Assembly (NCBI RefSeq): GCF_000002425.4
Contig: NC_037274.1
Location: forward strand, 344,937-408,936
Reading direction: 5' to 3'
DNA: 64,000 bases
Source of the DNA: Physcomitrium patens
Taxonomy: Eukaryota; Streptophyta; Bryopsida; Funariales; Funariaceae
In this document: positions 36,416 through 49,000 of the stretch, piece after piece
Position numbering within the stretch: position 1 is the stretch's first letter
Layout of the letters: every line of letters begins with the position of its first letter
Translations under genes and position numbers: made by a program
Notes under the pieces: generated by a model
The model's database searches: none
Seen by the model: the letters and a program-made list of their open reading frames with translations, nothing else
Told to the model about the DNA's origin: nothing

Positions 36416-37989
36416 GTAACGACTCACAAAACCACAAGATTGTAGGTATATGGTGAATACAGGTCGATCCCACGAGAAAAATGGTCAAAGATCTCAAATA
36501 GCTTGCAAATATGCCACATCTTCTTCATTCAGTCACTTCACTCTTAGTTTAGACTCCTGGGTGATAGACATAACCCAACGAGTTGAAGGCCAGTTCTAAA
36601 CAGGTCTTCAGATACACAATCTTCTAGTTTCTCTACTCAAATCCTCTCTTATCTGGAATGAAACAAAGTCTCTTGAGATGGATGATCACTTTATACTGAG
36701 CTCAGAAACTCAATCTGAAGGCAGGTCCTCTCGATTTGGCAGTCTATTGCAAGGGAATAATACCTTCCTCAAAGTGTGCTACCTTCAATGCTACTATGGA
36801 TGCCACACAACTACTCTTGCCTCCAAGACAAGGATCTTCACTGTGTACAGGGACTTACTCCCACAGAGCTTCAACTACCAAAAGAGATGAGCACCAAGCT
36901 GCTTGAGTCTCAGAGTATCGACGAGGGAATCTGAATTCAACCTTCAATAGCTACATCCACCGGAACAAAGGATCCTGATTTCCTCAGATCCCTCTCTATT
37001 TATACTACTCCAGTTCGGAAAGGTCTAACTACCTACCTCTAACTAACTAACTGAAATCTGTTATAATTGTGGATACACTAATCTCGAAGGTCGAAGGTCT
37101 GTTTTACTAAGTACGTGAAGGTCCAGTACCTTCTGTCTTAGTAGAAAATGTGTCAACTGAGACTCTTAAAAGATTCTCAAGAGCCTTCTGTGCCGCTACT
37201 ACTGCCGCCTTCCATTCTTCATCGATCTTCCTAGCCCGTTCCAGAGTTCCTTCAGCTCGCTAATTGAAGGCCTTCAAATCTTCGATCATCCTGTGGGGTT
37301 GCTTCCAAAGTTGCTTCCGAACATCCTGCTCTTTGTGGCTCTTTCGAAGGCCCTTCGAAAGGCACCTCCGCTCTTCTCACCTTCAGTTTCCTGCACATGC
37401 GGGTGAGAAACGACCTCATCTTCAGGTTGGTGCTGCCCGTCCATCCGAATTGTCTGATCCGAGGGCACATCTTCGGGTTGCTGCCTTCGTTTCTTGCGTA
37501 TCGTGATTACAACTCCGCTCTTACGTTTCTCTTTCGGTGATTGTACAAAATCCACATCCTCTAAGTCTGCGATTTTTGTCACTATGAATCTGCGATCCTT
37601 CGCTTGAAGAGCTTGCCAATAATTCCTAACTTCTGGTCTTCGGACTAGCTCATCTTCCTTTAGGAAATGGGTTGAAGGTCCTTCGCCTTCGGAAAATGTA
37701 CAAAAAGGTTTTCTCCAATAAACTCTAACTCTATCCTACTAAGTGTAAAATCTAGAAGATAGCTAATCTCGAAGGTCGAAGGTCTGTTTGAAGGTCATCT
37801 TCCAAATGTAAATTTCCGAAGATCTTCAAGATAACCATCTTTGGGATTTTGACCTTCTCTTCAGTCTTCTAACACTATATTCCTAATTCACTATTTATCT
37901 CCTATCTTCTTACTTAACAGCTTCTTCTTCAGATCTTTCCTAATCTATTTCTACAAAATTTAAAATAAATGATTTTCCTAGGCACCACA
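36416..37989. mobile_element. Insertion G: LTR-type element or solo LTR inside the LTR of A
   Basis: Begins TGTAACGACTC, ends GGCACCACA and is flanked by the 5-base duplication CAAAG (36411-36415 and 37990-37994), the signature of an LTR or short LTR element of 1574 bases. The sequence on both sides is the LTR of element A, so G came later. GTCGATCCCACGAG near 36470 is a phrase common in plant LTRs. The middle (about 37190-37600) is GC-richer and open on the minus strand. A 27-base exact direct repeat lies at 37078-37104 and 37763-37789. No retroviral domain is recognised. Confidence 0.75.
37286..37582 (-). other. Charged open frame inside insertion G
   Basis: A 98-codon frame rich in Lys, Arg, Glu and Asp (for example ITIRKKRRQQPEDVP), in the GC-richer middle of insertion G. 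It matches no retroelement domain I know. It may be a captured piece of host sequence or simply part of the LTR. Confidence 0.3.
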
Positions 37990-38107
37990 CAAAGTAATAT
38001 CTAAAAAGCTTTTAAGAAGTTTTTTTAGAAGGTATTATGAAATTAATCTACTTTCACCTAATTCTACCTATTAAAATTAGAATTACAGTAAGAATGTATC
38101 CATGATA

Positions 38108-39380
38108 GTAGATGGCTATCAATTGAGGTTGAGGTCCCATGTTGTTTCAAGCATTGTCATACCATAATTACTTATAGTATGTAAAAATTAATTAAGATAT
38201 ATAATATGTTTGTAAGTCTTAATATAGATTAAAATGGTTAGTAAATAAATTTAAAAAGAATTGATATAAGAAAATTGATTTGGAGATTTATCTCTTTTGA
38301 TTATAGTGTTTATATTATGTAAGATTTAGATATTTAGTATAAAGCTTAAGAGAAGGTTGGAGTTTAAAGGTGAAAATCTAAACTATTAGAAGGCTTATTG
38401 AAAAGGATGAAAGTAAGGTATGGTTGGATGAAGGCAAGGGGTGAAGACCTTCATCCCTATTGGTCGAATGTCATATTCAATGGGCTTCAAGGAGGCTGCC
38501 CGAAGCCTTATTAGGAATTAGGGTTTTTCTTTGAACGGAATTTGAGCTTTTAAGGCTAGAATCAAAAAGTTCGAAATTTTGGATATAATTTGGGTGAAGA
38601 GTTTGTGTGATTTCGAGTTTTTTTTGAAGGAGATATAAGTATTTAAAGTTAAGGTGTCAAATTTGTACCTACTGTCAGTCTTTGAAGCATAACATATGTG
38701 TACAGAGAGAATAGAAAGATTGGCAATTAGAGTTGGAGAGATCACTTTCTTGGCTATATTTTACATAAATTATTTGACGAATTCCAAGTCTAGACAAAGG
38801 AGTTATAGGGCATTGAAGAAAGTACATGTAATTCAAAGGTAGTAAATAAGTCATTTTGTTAATAGTAATCGTTGGAGCCATATCTTGAATTTCTTGACGA
38901 ATTTTTAGCTCAAAATTTCCATAAATGTGTTTTATTAGGTTAAAAAGCTGTAAATCAAAGTTTCATAGTATTTGAATACTTATTTTGTGAGATATGAAGA
39001 AAATAGCACGTGGGTGTATGTAAGCTAAGGTTTTAAGCTACTATTAGGATTTTGTGATATCTCAAGTTTCGTAACAAATTTGAAGTTGAATTTATTTGTA
39101 GTAGTTTTTGAAAGTATATCAGTACTTCTTGTAAAATTTTAGGTTGTTTGGACAGTCCAATCATGAGATATGAGTTTTTGAAGTTTGAAAAACATTTCTC
39201 ATAAGGATATATAAGGTTTTAAGATTCTTTATCATACATTTGGGTATTTTCTTGATACTTGGGCTTATTTATTGATGTAATTGCCATAAAAGGGACTATA
39301 TTATATATATAAACTTGGTATTTTTATATCTTAGACTTGATTGAGCATTTAGTGGCAGCTAGAAGCCCAATTCTTTCTTG
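38108..39380. other. Unassigned stretch between element A and the LINE remnant
   Basis: AT-rich sequence with no coding domain recognised on either strand. It could be the decayed 3' part of the LINE or an unrelated LTR-like piece. No reverse transcriptase motif is visible. Confidence 0.4.
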
Positions 39381-39389
39381 AGGCAAACT

Positions 39390-41590
39390 CTCTCTATCTT
39401 GACAACATATCATTTTATGTTGATGTATCCAAATTTTTTCATACAAAATATGCCTTTAACCTCTATTCTAAAGAGCTAATTAGTCTACGCTTCTATTTCT
39501 TAAGTGCCTCTACCTATGGTAGGTGGTTCTCCTAATTTGTTTGTAAGATCTTCTATGAAGTTGAAATTACCCATGACAATCCAATGGGCCTCTAAGAGCG
39601 GATAGTTGGTTATTTTCTTCCATAATTTTTCTCTAAGTTCCATGTAGATGTATCTATAAATGTTGAGGATTCCAATTTTCTTAGCTGTTGGATTTTGATA
39701 ACTAAGAAATTGGGCTCATCTTTTTACTATGACTATATGCTCACATAAGTTGTTTGCAATTTTTTGAAGAAGGATCACTGGAGTTCTTCTAATATAGCTA
39801 TTGTTGTATGTTGAGTATGTACTTTTATTCCATAGTATCATGCCTTTGAAAAAGTCTAATTTTTTTGTTTTATCTAAACTATTTTCTATTGGTAGTATAG
39901 TCTCTTGTAGGAGAATTATGTTGGGTTGGAGTTAAGTATTTCTAAAAAGGTCTGTTATTTCATAGCATTTGTAAGTGCCTTCCAGACCTCTTCTAAGGTA
40001 TTGAATATTATATGAGACTATTGTGAGTAGTTCAAATATTAGTCTATATTTCTATTTCTTAAGTAGCTCTAAGTAAAGATTCAAATATAATAGTTGGACG
40101 TGGGCTATGGTTTAATAGGTTGGCAACAGATGTTATTGGTTTTGAGATGGAATCCAGCTGTATGTGCTAGTCTATTGGAGGTGTATGTTTTAGACATTGA
40201 ATCAATGGTAACTTGGAGCCAATTATTCCTAAATTTTGTGATCTTTTCTATATTATTTTATTTTAATATTTGATTTTTATTACGTTTGGATTAGATAGAA
40301 TTATTACATATCATTTCATGCATAGATTGTTATTGTTGTCTTTAGATGAGTTTGAGAGCCATATTCAATTAGTCCATTATTTCACTAGATTTTTGCCACT
40401 ATTGTGGTTGATTATTTTTTTACACAAGACATACATTGTAATATTCGTCATATGGAGATGTATACATGCTAATGTCCACTGTGACTCTCTTTTTATTTGT
40501 TGGATGTATGTGGTATAGAGGTGAAATTTTGGTCCTTCTTGTGTTGCTATAAGTATTTTCATTGAATGGTTTGGTGTTGTTCTGATTAAAATAGGTGTAA
40601 TGCTACTTCTTTTGTAGATTTGTTCTTCTTCTTGTACTCCTAGCGTGGCCCAAAAATTGGAGTGGATGATGTTGGTGTTATAGCCAGTTGTGGCATATGT
40701 TGGATTTTTAGAATATATTTTTAGTAGGCTCTTTTTTTACGATATGAACCTTGAGTTGGGCCTTGAATATATTCGGATCACTCTAGGGCTGGATGAAGTG
40801 ACTCAATGATGTTGATTATTCTTTAACTCAACTATGGATCCTTAGTCATGGTTGGAAGATTTGTTCAGTCTTTCTTGCTTGAGATCCTTGTTTGATTTTG
40901 GAGTGGAGCAATTACAGACCTAGTATGTGGTGCTTTGACATCTAATATATTGGGTAGATAAACCACTATATTCAAGATAATATTCTATTTAGGTCCTATT
41001 TTGTAGGTCTAGAATGCTTACTTTGGATGATAAATTATCAATGTTTTTAACTATGATGTGTACTTTGGAACTTCTTGCTTTCTCTTGGTACTGATTTTCA
41101 GTATCAATGCATATGACTTTCACAAATTGGTTGACAATTTCTACTGAAATTTATGGTGTATGTAGTAGATTCGAGAGGCCATAGATTTGTGCTTATGCTA
41201 AATGGGCCAATTGTGAATTTGCATCTATGTCAGCTCTGGGGTTGAAGTTGGAGTACCACAGAGTGAAGCAAATTTCTGTTTGATTGATAAGGTATTGTTT
41301 GGCAAGAGTGTGAGTTTGATCTTCTTCATCTACAAAAAATATTTTGAAGAAGCCTATTTCCAGTATAGAGATTGATTGGAATGATCTATAGAAGGATTTT
41401 TGGATCCACTCTTTTAATATTCATAGTACAAGGTTACAAAGGACATGTCCAATTAAGGCTTTGCGACTCATACGATCGATCCCATCTTATAATTCTTGTA
41501 GGGTGATGTCAAAGACATAAATCTTGAAGAAAGGAAATCCTCAATACACTCTTCTATCACTGAAGAAAACTAGAAAGTCACTCAAAAGGT
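39390..41590 (-). mobile_element. L1-type LINE remnant (ORF1 and endonuclease)
   Basis: Minus strand, in L1 order. The ORF1 region (about 41560-41050) reads like plant L1 ORF1 with a DUF4283-type domain: pieces such as FKIFFVDEEDQTHTLAKQYL and YSNFNPRADID. The endonuclease (about 40050-39390) has SYNIQYLRR, then NIILLQETILP with the catalytic Glu, GILNIY and HWIVMGNFN, where the usual GDFN has become GNFN. Both parts contain stops and frame changes. No reverse transcriptase follows, so the 3' half is missing or unrecognisable. It lies between two chromodomain Ty3 copies. Confidence 0.65.
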
Positions 41591-41593
41591 GAT

Positions 41594-43188
41594 GTAATAT
41601 TAACTAGAATGGCTATTGCCAAAAACAAGAAGACTAGAAAGTCTTGAAACAACACTAAGACTGAAAAGGCATTGACAAGAGTGAAGAAGGCTTCACTCTT
41701 GCTTCCATATATACTATCTAATTAAGAGCCACATGACGATGTCCTATAAGACCTGCAACATGTGTTGACTTTACTAGCCATATGTCTTATTTTGTAAGGC
41801 AAGTTATCTATATATGAGCCGCGTAGTTGACTTGTTTCACAAGCTAATATACGAAGGTAACTTGTTCCACAAGCTAATACACGAAGGTAACTTGTTCCAC
41901 AAGCTACTATACGGAGGTAAGTTGTTGCACAAGCTACCAATATATGGTTAGCTTTTTGGCCAAGTTTTTAACCTATGAACACATCTAAAGTCAAAACCGC
42001 ATCTACGAAGCTTCTCTAGAAGACTTTATGAAATTATTATATTTTATCTACTTCTACTTAATCATATAAGTAACTATTGAAGTAAATATATATGTCCATG
42101 ATATTACCCTCCCTTCTAGAGACGAGTTCCATGAGGAGCAGTCTTCATATGTTGAGGAAGTTCAAGATGCAGCAAATTATATTTGCTACATACTCCGATC
42201 TTTGCTCTCTTCGAAGATGGTTGATAGGTCCTTTCAACCATCTATAGTGTCCCATACTAGGGTGAGAAGACCACCTCATTATTTGATCATTGTTAAGGCC
42301 TTCATAACTTCCTTCAAATAAAATATTTGGAACACCGTTAGGAGTAGTTCCTACATCTAATAAAATCACTAAACATCGGGATTTTCTTCCAAAGTTGTGA
42401 TACCAAACATGTTGTATCTCACCATCTAATCGAGGAAAGACATGTTATTCTTGAGGATCTTCATCTCGATTCCATCATCTTGAAGGTTGTAACAATCGTA
42501 ATGTCTCGTCTTATAAGTCCGCAAATGAAAGCTATTGAGTTGAATCTGCTGGTTGTTGGTACTCCATCTCATCACAAATATACAAAAGCTATAATGAAAG
42601 ATATGAGGTCGAATGTTATTTTCTTTTGATCTTATTTCTTTTATAGCAAAGGTTTGCTATTTTTTTTTTTGGTTTTAATGGATGTCGTTGATGAAAGACT
42701 TCAACTTTCTTTGGTGCATTTACAAGATTCTTTGATGGCTCCCATGTGCATTTACTAATATCATATCCATGCCAATGAACAAGATATTCCAACCTATTTT
42801 GGAACCACCTTGAGTCTAAGACTTCTTCCATCTCAAACTCTTGGTTATTATCCACTTCTATAGGAAGAGGTGGCATTTATCTTCTTCCGAAGATATTCAC
42901 TGTCTTATATGGCTCAAGAAGAGATACGTGAAATACAGGGTGGATCTTCATTGATTTCGAAAGATATAATTGATAGGCAACAAAATTGATTTGTTCACAA
43001 ATAGGAAAAAGTCCAAGCCTACAATAATCTAATTTATCACAAGGACAAGTAGTCTTGATATTACAACAAAGTAACCATACGTTGTCACCCATATTATATT
43101 GTGGTTGCTCCTTGCGATAGGCATCTACATTGCTCTTTTGTCATTCTTGAGCTTCCTTTAATTGTATCTTCATTATTATATGTAGCTC
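41594..43188 (-). mobile_element. Partial chromodomain Ty3 copy (relative of A and F)
   Basis: The 3' end of a minus-strand element. Integrase C-terminal part about 43092-42880, chromodomain about 42876-42670 (EEVLDSRWFQNRLEYLVHWH), untranslated tail, polypurine tract near 42104-42120 and a partial 3' LTR 42103 to about 41594. Element C begins exactly at its upper edge, in sequence that continues normally in element A, so C inserted here. The rest of this copy is not found beyond C. Broken. Confidence 0.8.
41831..41950. repeat. Four-unit 30-base tandem repeat in an LTR
   Basis: Units start at 41831, 41861, 41891 and 41921, each like CTTGTTCCACAAGCTAATAC followed by ACGAAGGTAA. The LTRs of A and F have only one such segment, so the expansion is specific to this copy. 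Confidence 0.9.
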
Positions 43189-43958
43189 TATAGAATATGT
43201 AAATAAATTTTGTGGTTAGTTACTAGTTGGTTATTGACAACCTTGAGAATTAGACTTATAGTTAGGCAGTTTAGTTAGTAATTGTAGGTTATTAGTGGAA
43301 CAAATATTTAAGAACTCAAAGATTCATAACCTTTGGAATCTGTTGGCCGACGGTCCATCTTTTGGTAGGATAAAGAAGTTAAAAAAATGGAGATCGGGGC
43401 CAGATTGTGAGAGTCGTAAGCCGGGATAAGCTTGGTGCCACCTCTTTATTTTGTTTGCTTTTATTATTTGCTTATGAAGAATTGTGATTGAGAGAAGTAT
43501 TGTTGAAATTGTGATTAGAATATTGTGGAATATGACTTTGGATTGACTGTTTTGGAGAAAATCTGTGACCTTGAGAATTGAGATTATCGAATTGTATTGT
43601 GTTAAGTGAAGATATTGAATTCTGTGTCATGAATTGAAAAACTGAATATAATAAGTAAGCTAGAGATCAGTCATTGAATATATTTAAATCTTAAAGAGAG
43701 TAAGTGGGAGATGAACTGATAAGAATATGGAAGTATTGTTGAATTGATAGTCGTAGAATGGATTATATGTTGAATTAAGATGTAAGTAGTAAGCCTTGGT
43801 GTTTTATAGTTTGATAATTGATTTTAGATAGCTAGAGTACAGTCAATTGTGACACTAACAGACCCAATTCATATAACCAGTCTTTTCCCGTGTTCGAATC
43901 TACCTCTATTAGTTCAATTGTTTTGATATGTTGAAGCTTGAACACAACACGAATAATA
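43189..43958 (+). repeat. 5' LTR of element C
   Basis: About 770 bases, similar throughout to the LTRs of B and to solo LTR H, but with a single copy of the unit that forms the minisatellite in B. Confidence 0.8.
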
Positions 43959-44819
43959 TTTTGGTATTGCTGTCGGGGAAATAATAATAATATGAAATGT
44001 TAGAAATTGATTATATTCAAGATGGAATTATATGTTGAATGAGAACGTGAGAAGAATCAGTTTTAGGATTACAAATATGTGAGTTATAATTCAAAAAAAT
44101 ATTGATTTTGTAAAGAAGAATAAAAGATTATGAGTGATAATCATGAAAGGGAGGATTATCAAAGAATTAATCGACAAGCGAAAGAAAGACAGGAGCAATT
44201 ACGCATAAGAAATCTCCTACAGGAATGACAAAAAGAAATTGTAGGTCCAAGTAAAACCAAGGAAGAAAAATTCAAATTCAAATATTAAGGAGACCAGTGA
44301 TAATACCAATGGCCGGGGGAGTAGAAGAAGTACCAATTGTAGTATAGATGGGAGCAATAGGAGACTGCACTACAAGTGTGGCACCATTACCTACTTTTAG
44401 TGGTTGGCCGGGCTCTGATCCTGATCATCATATATCTCAATTCTTGACAACTTGCTAGGATAATAATGGTAGAACTGAAGAGATTTGATTGAGATAGTTG
44501 CCAAAAACTTTAAAAGATATAACTTTTAAATGGTATAATCGGCAACGAGTGGATAGATTTTCTAATTAGGAGGCCTTGAGGAATGCCTTCTTAACTCATT
44601 TTAGACCAATTGGATTTGAAGATCGGCTTAGAGAATATTTTATGAATAGCAAGATATTTGCGGGAGAATCAGTAAAGTCCTATTATGGCTGAGTTGCAGA
44701 TATATTTTGTAAATGGCTAAATAATCAAATGTTAGATGTATTTATATTTTTGATATTAATTAACGATTTGCATCCACTAAAATTAAAAATGTTTGTAAAA
44801 GAGGCTTGACCAGCTACGG

Positions 44820-46025
44820 TGTCATATTACGTGCTTTCTTGCTCGAGAACCCACCGGACGTCTGGCTGTAGAAGGTAGTATGGAGATTCACTAATATTCA
44901 AGCAATCTATTGATTTTTGACTGTTGGAATACAAACGATTGCAAGAATATACCGTAAATCTATACGGATGTCCTTCAACTGCTCGTCGAAATCTTTTTTG
45001 CCCCAGCCGGTAGGTCTCTAGACGTTATAGAGAACCCCGAACAACTCGATCTGCTAATTTTTGATACCGCTTTATACTCACGACCTTGTATCCACTGACT
45101 GTCTTGTTGGATTAACCCAATAAATTTCATTCACTCCGCATATCCAATCCTATAGACACCCTTTTAATTCTTCAATCACAGACGTAACTTCGATTTCACA
45201 AAACAATTAAGAGTAATCACACCCACTTCATTAAAATCCTGATTCACCAGTACAGCACTGACTTCAGCAACGATTGCCTCAGTCTTCCCAAAATCCTATA
45301 AAAAAAAAATCCCAATTCTTTGTCTTTTTTCCCCACCCCCAAAGCATGAAGCTAGCTCTTTGACCCTTAAAAAATTTATTCTCCCCCCTTCATTTCTTAA
45401 CCTATCCTCCCCTTTAATCCTAATTCTCCCCTCTTTCAAATCCTAGCCTCTGAATTTCTTCAATCTTCCGTCTTGGATCCAAAATTGGCTCCGTCGTCAG
45501 AGCTTTCTCCTCCGTTTTTACCTTTAAGAGATCCTTTTATCGAAAGGACGTTCCTGAAATGGCACAAAAGACGGAATAGCCTGAAACGGAATCGGAGCCC
45601 TGTAACCGGGACCACATTGAGTCACCCGACCAATTCAGGTCTCATATTGGCTAAGAGGTCTGTAGTAAGACCTGGATGTTCCCATAATTGGACCGCATTA
45701 GGTTGCCCGACCAAGTCAGGTCTCATATTGGGTAAGAGGCCCGTAATAGGACCTGGATTGGATGTCTTGAAATTGGATCCAATTGGCTCTTCGAACCAAG
45801 CTCACCCGTCGTTGAATTGGTCCTTTCCCTTTCTATTGACTCCCGTTATTGGAATCGAATGAAGCATTTCAGTATGTCCCGACTGAATGTAACGGGGTGA
45901 CTGAACCTAGCCTCTCAGTATTTGCACTGGAATTGGTCGTTACTCCCAATATTTGAGGTAACTGAACAATAATAAAAGTCCTCTTTCTTTATATTTTCAC
46001 GGTATACTCGTGTTACAACACGACA
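44820..46025. mobile_element. Insertion D: 1.2-kb TG...CA element inside C
   Basis: Starts TGTCATATTACG and ends ACACGACA, interrupting gag of element C at a point where element B is continuous. Near-duplicated ACGG/ATGG lies at the edges. It is therefore LTR-like or a short non-autonomous LTR element. Reversed, it matches the block at 50911-52440 in pieces over most of its length, including part of the gag linker region. A 129-codon open frame (45473-45862) contains two similar repeats, but on this strand it is antisense to that gag-like sequence. Confidence 0.65.
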
Positions 46026-49000
46026 ATGGTAGAGGCATCCTTGGCATGAACAAAGGTGTGGGAAGAATGTTATTGTGACCAATTATTAACAATGAGGGCG
46101 ACAATGATTCCAAGTTCAAGAAGCTAAGAAATACAACCGAGAAATGTGTCGATGGATAATTATCTTTAAATGGCTCCCTCTAATGTAAAGAATGTTATGT
46201 TGCAAAAATCAATTAATGCTACCTCACTCCAAGTAATAGCACCAATAATAATGACACCTTATTTTACATCGACAATCTATTAATAACTAGAATTGTTGAC
46301 AAATACGACTATTAAAGATCCAAATGAAGCCTTGTTATTAAATCTAACAAAGATGGAAGAATTGGCCGTAAATTTGGCTAAAGATAAGGAGAAATGACAT
46401 AAGCCTTCTAATACGAGACCTAATTTATAGTATAATAATTGTAAGGGACAAGGTCATTTTGATTTGGAATGTCCATCACCCAGACAAACAGGTGTTTAAT
46501 GTACATTTTGTGGAGGAAAGTACCCTATTCAAAACTTTTGGCATTTACAAAGGCAACAATAGTTCAATAAATAGACATTAGTACAACCAACTCAATGAGA
46601 TGTTAATCAACTATAGACTGTAAATATGGGTGGTTGGAATAGTAATCGCCCAAACTGACCTAATCGTGGCTTTGAGAATTTTTAAAATACTAAATATAAT
46701 CCGGTTTATGGAACAAAGATAGAGAACAGTGGAATTAACTAAGGGAATAATCTCCAAATTATATCAATTCAGCAGTCCAATTTTTGACTAGAGCAACTGA
46801 TCAGCCATGATCATTTACTATAGCTTTCTAGAATCGGCCTAGTAGATATATTCCATTGGAGACTCTAAGTGTACTTGACGGTATGGGCCAAAAACCACTA
46901 CGTTGCTATCAGTGCCGGTAAATTGATCATTATACTAGTGAATGCCCTAATCCAAGGTTTATAGACAAATATACTCTAGTATGTGGAAATTGCAAGCAAT
47001 CAGGTCATTTTCATTATCAATGCAATGTTCTATTTAATCCTAATAATCATGATCAGAAGATACAATTGACTATACAAATTGTAGAGGAAAAGAATAATGG
47101 AACACAAGAATTACCAGTTCATTGGATAGAAGTAGTCCAAGTTGTCCTTACAAGAAGTCAGCAAAAGGAGAAAGGACCAATTCAACATTTGGGTGATTCT
47201 GAAGCGAAGGGCCAATTGGACCCAATTACGGGGCTATCCAATCCAGGTCTTGATATGAGCCCTTTATTCAATATAAGACCTGAATCGATTGTGCACCCTA
47301 ATGAGGTATCAATTACGAAGGCTTTGGTTCCATTTCAAGCTGTTTTGTTCTCTACACAGTTTTGAAAAATGTCCTTTCTATTGAAATATCTTCTTAGAGG
47401 CGTGAATTCTAAGGAACTAATATCAATCCAATTGGGAGAACAATCTTACCCATTGAAAGAACGGATTTTACATGCTCCATCAAATTTAGTTCCAGTAGCT
47501 TTACTAATTTCTAATATGGAAAAAACCAATTTATCTGCGTCAGTGTCTAGGACTAGGAAGAAGGAACGGACATTGGGAATTACTACTAATACAAAACCAT
47601 ATGATATTCTAAAAGATTTGGGTACCATATAGTCCACGATTTCTATGAAGCAACTATTGGCGGTAGCACTTGAGTGCCAAACTATCTTGAATTCCTCATT
47701 AATTTGTTATAGATCTCAAAATAAAGAAATCTGAGAACTAAGTTTGAATCTCAATCTGGGTGCACCAACGATTGATGTCTCAATTTATGGAGTGTTAGTA
47801 TCAAGAGTGCAAGTAGTCGGAGGATCTAGTGTAAATCTTATGAATGTCGCTACAATAGAAGAGTTGGATTTGGATCACTTATTGCCTACTACAATAGTTT
47901 TTAGAATGTCTAACTCTAGTTGAGTTAAATATATGGATATTTTACGAAGTATTGATATAGTAATTGTAAAAATTACCTATAAAATTGATTATATTATTTT
48001 CCGATTGCAAAGCTCTATATTGTCATATCCAATTTTATTAGGATGACTGTGGTTATATCAAGCTAAAGCTCGAAATGACTGGGGCCGTGGTACATTGATA
48101 ATTGAGAAAGGTAATGATAAAATTGTTCTTCAAATATATCCTATCTAATATCATGGAGAAACTCAATTTGCTAGTTTAGAATTCATGTTGGATTGTAAAG
48201 ATAAATCTACAGAAGAAGAAATTGGTGCACTTGACCTAATTTATGCTGATACAAGGTAAGTTGTTAAACACACTAGAATGAAATACTAGTGCAAGGGACC
48301 GGGAGAGTACTTAGTTCCTCCAAATATTATTGATGATTTTGATCATATGATTTCATATTGGATGAATAGATAGGATGTTAATCATGTTAGTGCTATAGAA
48401 CTGGAGGTGGAAAGTTCTAATTTGTTAGATTTTATGAAAGATTTTGGAATTGAGTAGAACATTATTCCAGAGACTCTTGAAATTCCACAATGTCAACCAA
48501 TTAATTTAGGTACAAAAGAGGCTCTCCATATCATTCAGATTTACAACAATATAAATAACAAGGAGAAAGAAATTTGGATAGATTACTTCTTAATGTATAA
48601 AACTACTTTTGCATGGTCGTATGCAGATTTGAAAAGAATTCCAACTGAAGTTTGTGAGCATCGAATTATATTGGAAGAGAACGCTACACCAATACACCAA
48701 AGATAATATCGACTTAATCTAAAATACTAACTTATGGTAAAAGAAGAATTGGATAAACTCTTGAAAGTTAGATTTATCTATCCGGTTCTTTTTAGTGAAT
48801 GGATTTCACTAATTGTCATGGTACCGAAAAAGAATGAAAAAGTTTGTATCTGTTAAGATTTCCACAAATTAAATATGTCTATCAAGAAGGATTATTTTTC
48901 TTTATCATTTACGGATAGTAGGTTGGATGCTGTCGCTGGACATGAATGTTATTAATTTCTTGATGGATTGTCGAGTTATAATCAAGTTAAAATTGTAAAA

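Larger units (their letters stand above)
26985..38107 (-). mobile_element. Element A: chromodomain Ty3 retrotransposon, broken, with two nested insertions
   Basis: A minus-strand Ty3 element of the chromovirus type and the same family as element F. Parts from its 5' end: LTR 38107-35967 (including insertion G), gag about 35770-34850, protease about 34720-34570, reverse transcriptase about 34130-33250, then RNase H about 29310-28900 beyond nested element B, integrase about 28700-27900 and chromodomain about 27670-27480. The untranslated tail ends near 26985. No 3' LTR is seen, so the copy is incomplete. It is broken many times over and is clearly older than F. Confidence 0.85.

Noticed and set aside
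41722-41940. 72-codon open frame with repeated Leu-Ala-Cys-Gly peptides
   Set aside because: It is the translation of the 30-base tandem repeat in an LTR, not a protein gene.
45473-45862. 129-codon frame with internal repeats as a possible new gene
   Set aside because: It lies in insertion D and is antisense to gag-like sequence present elsewhere in the window.
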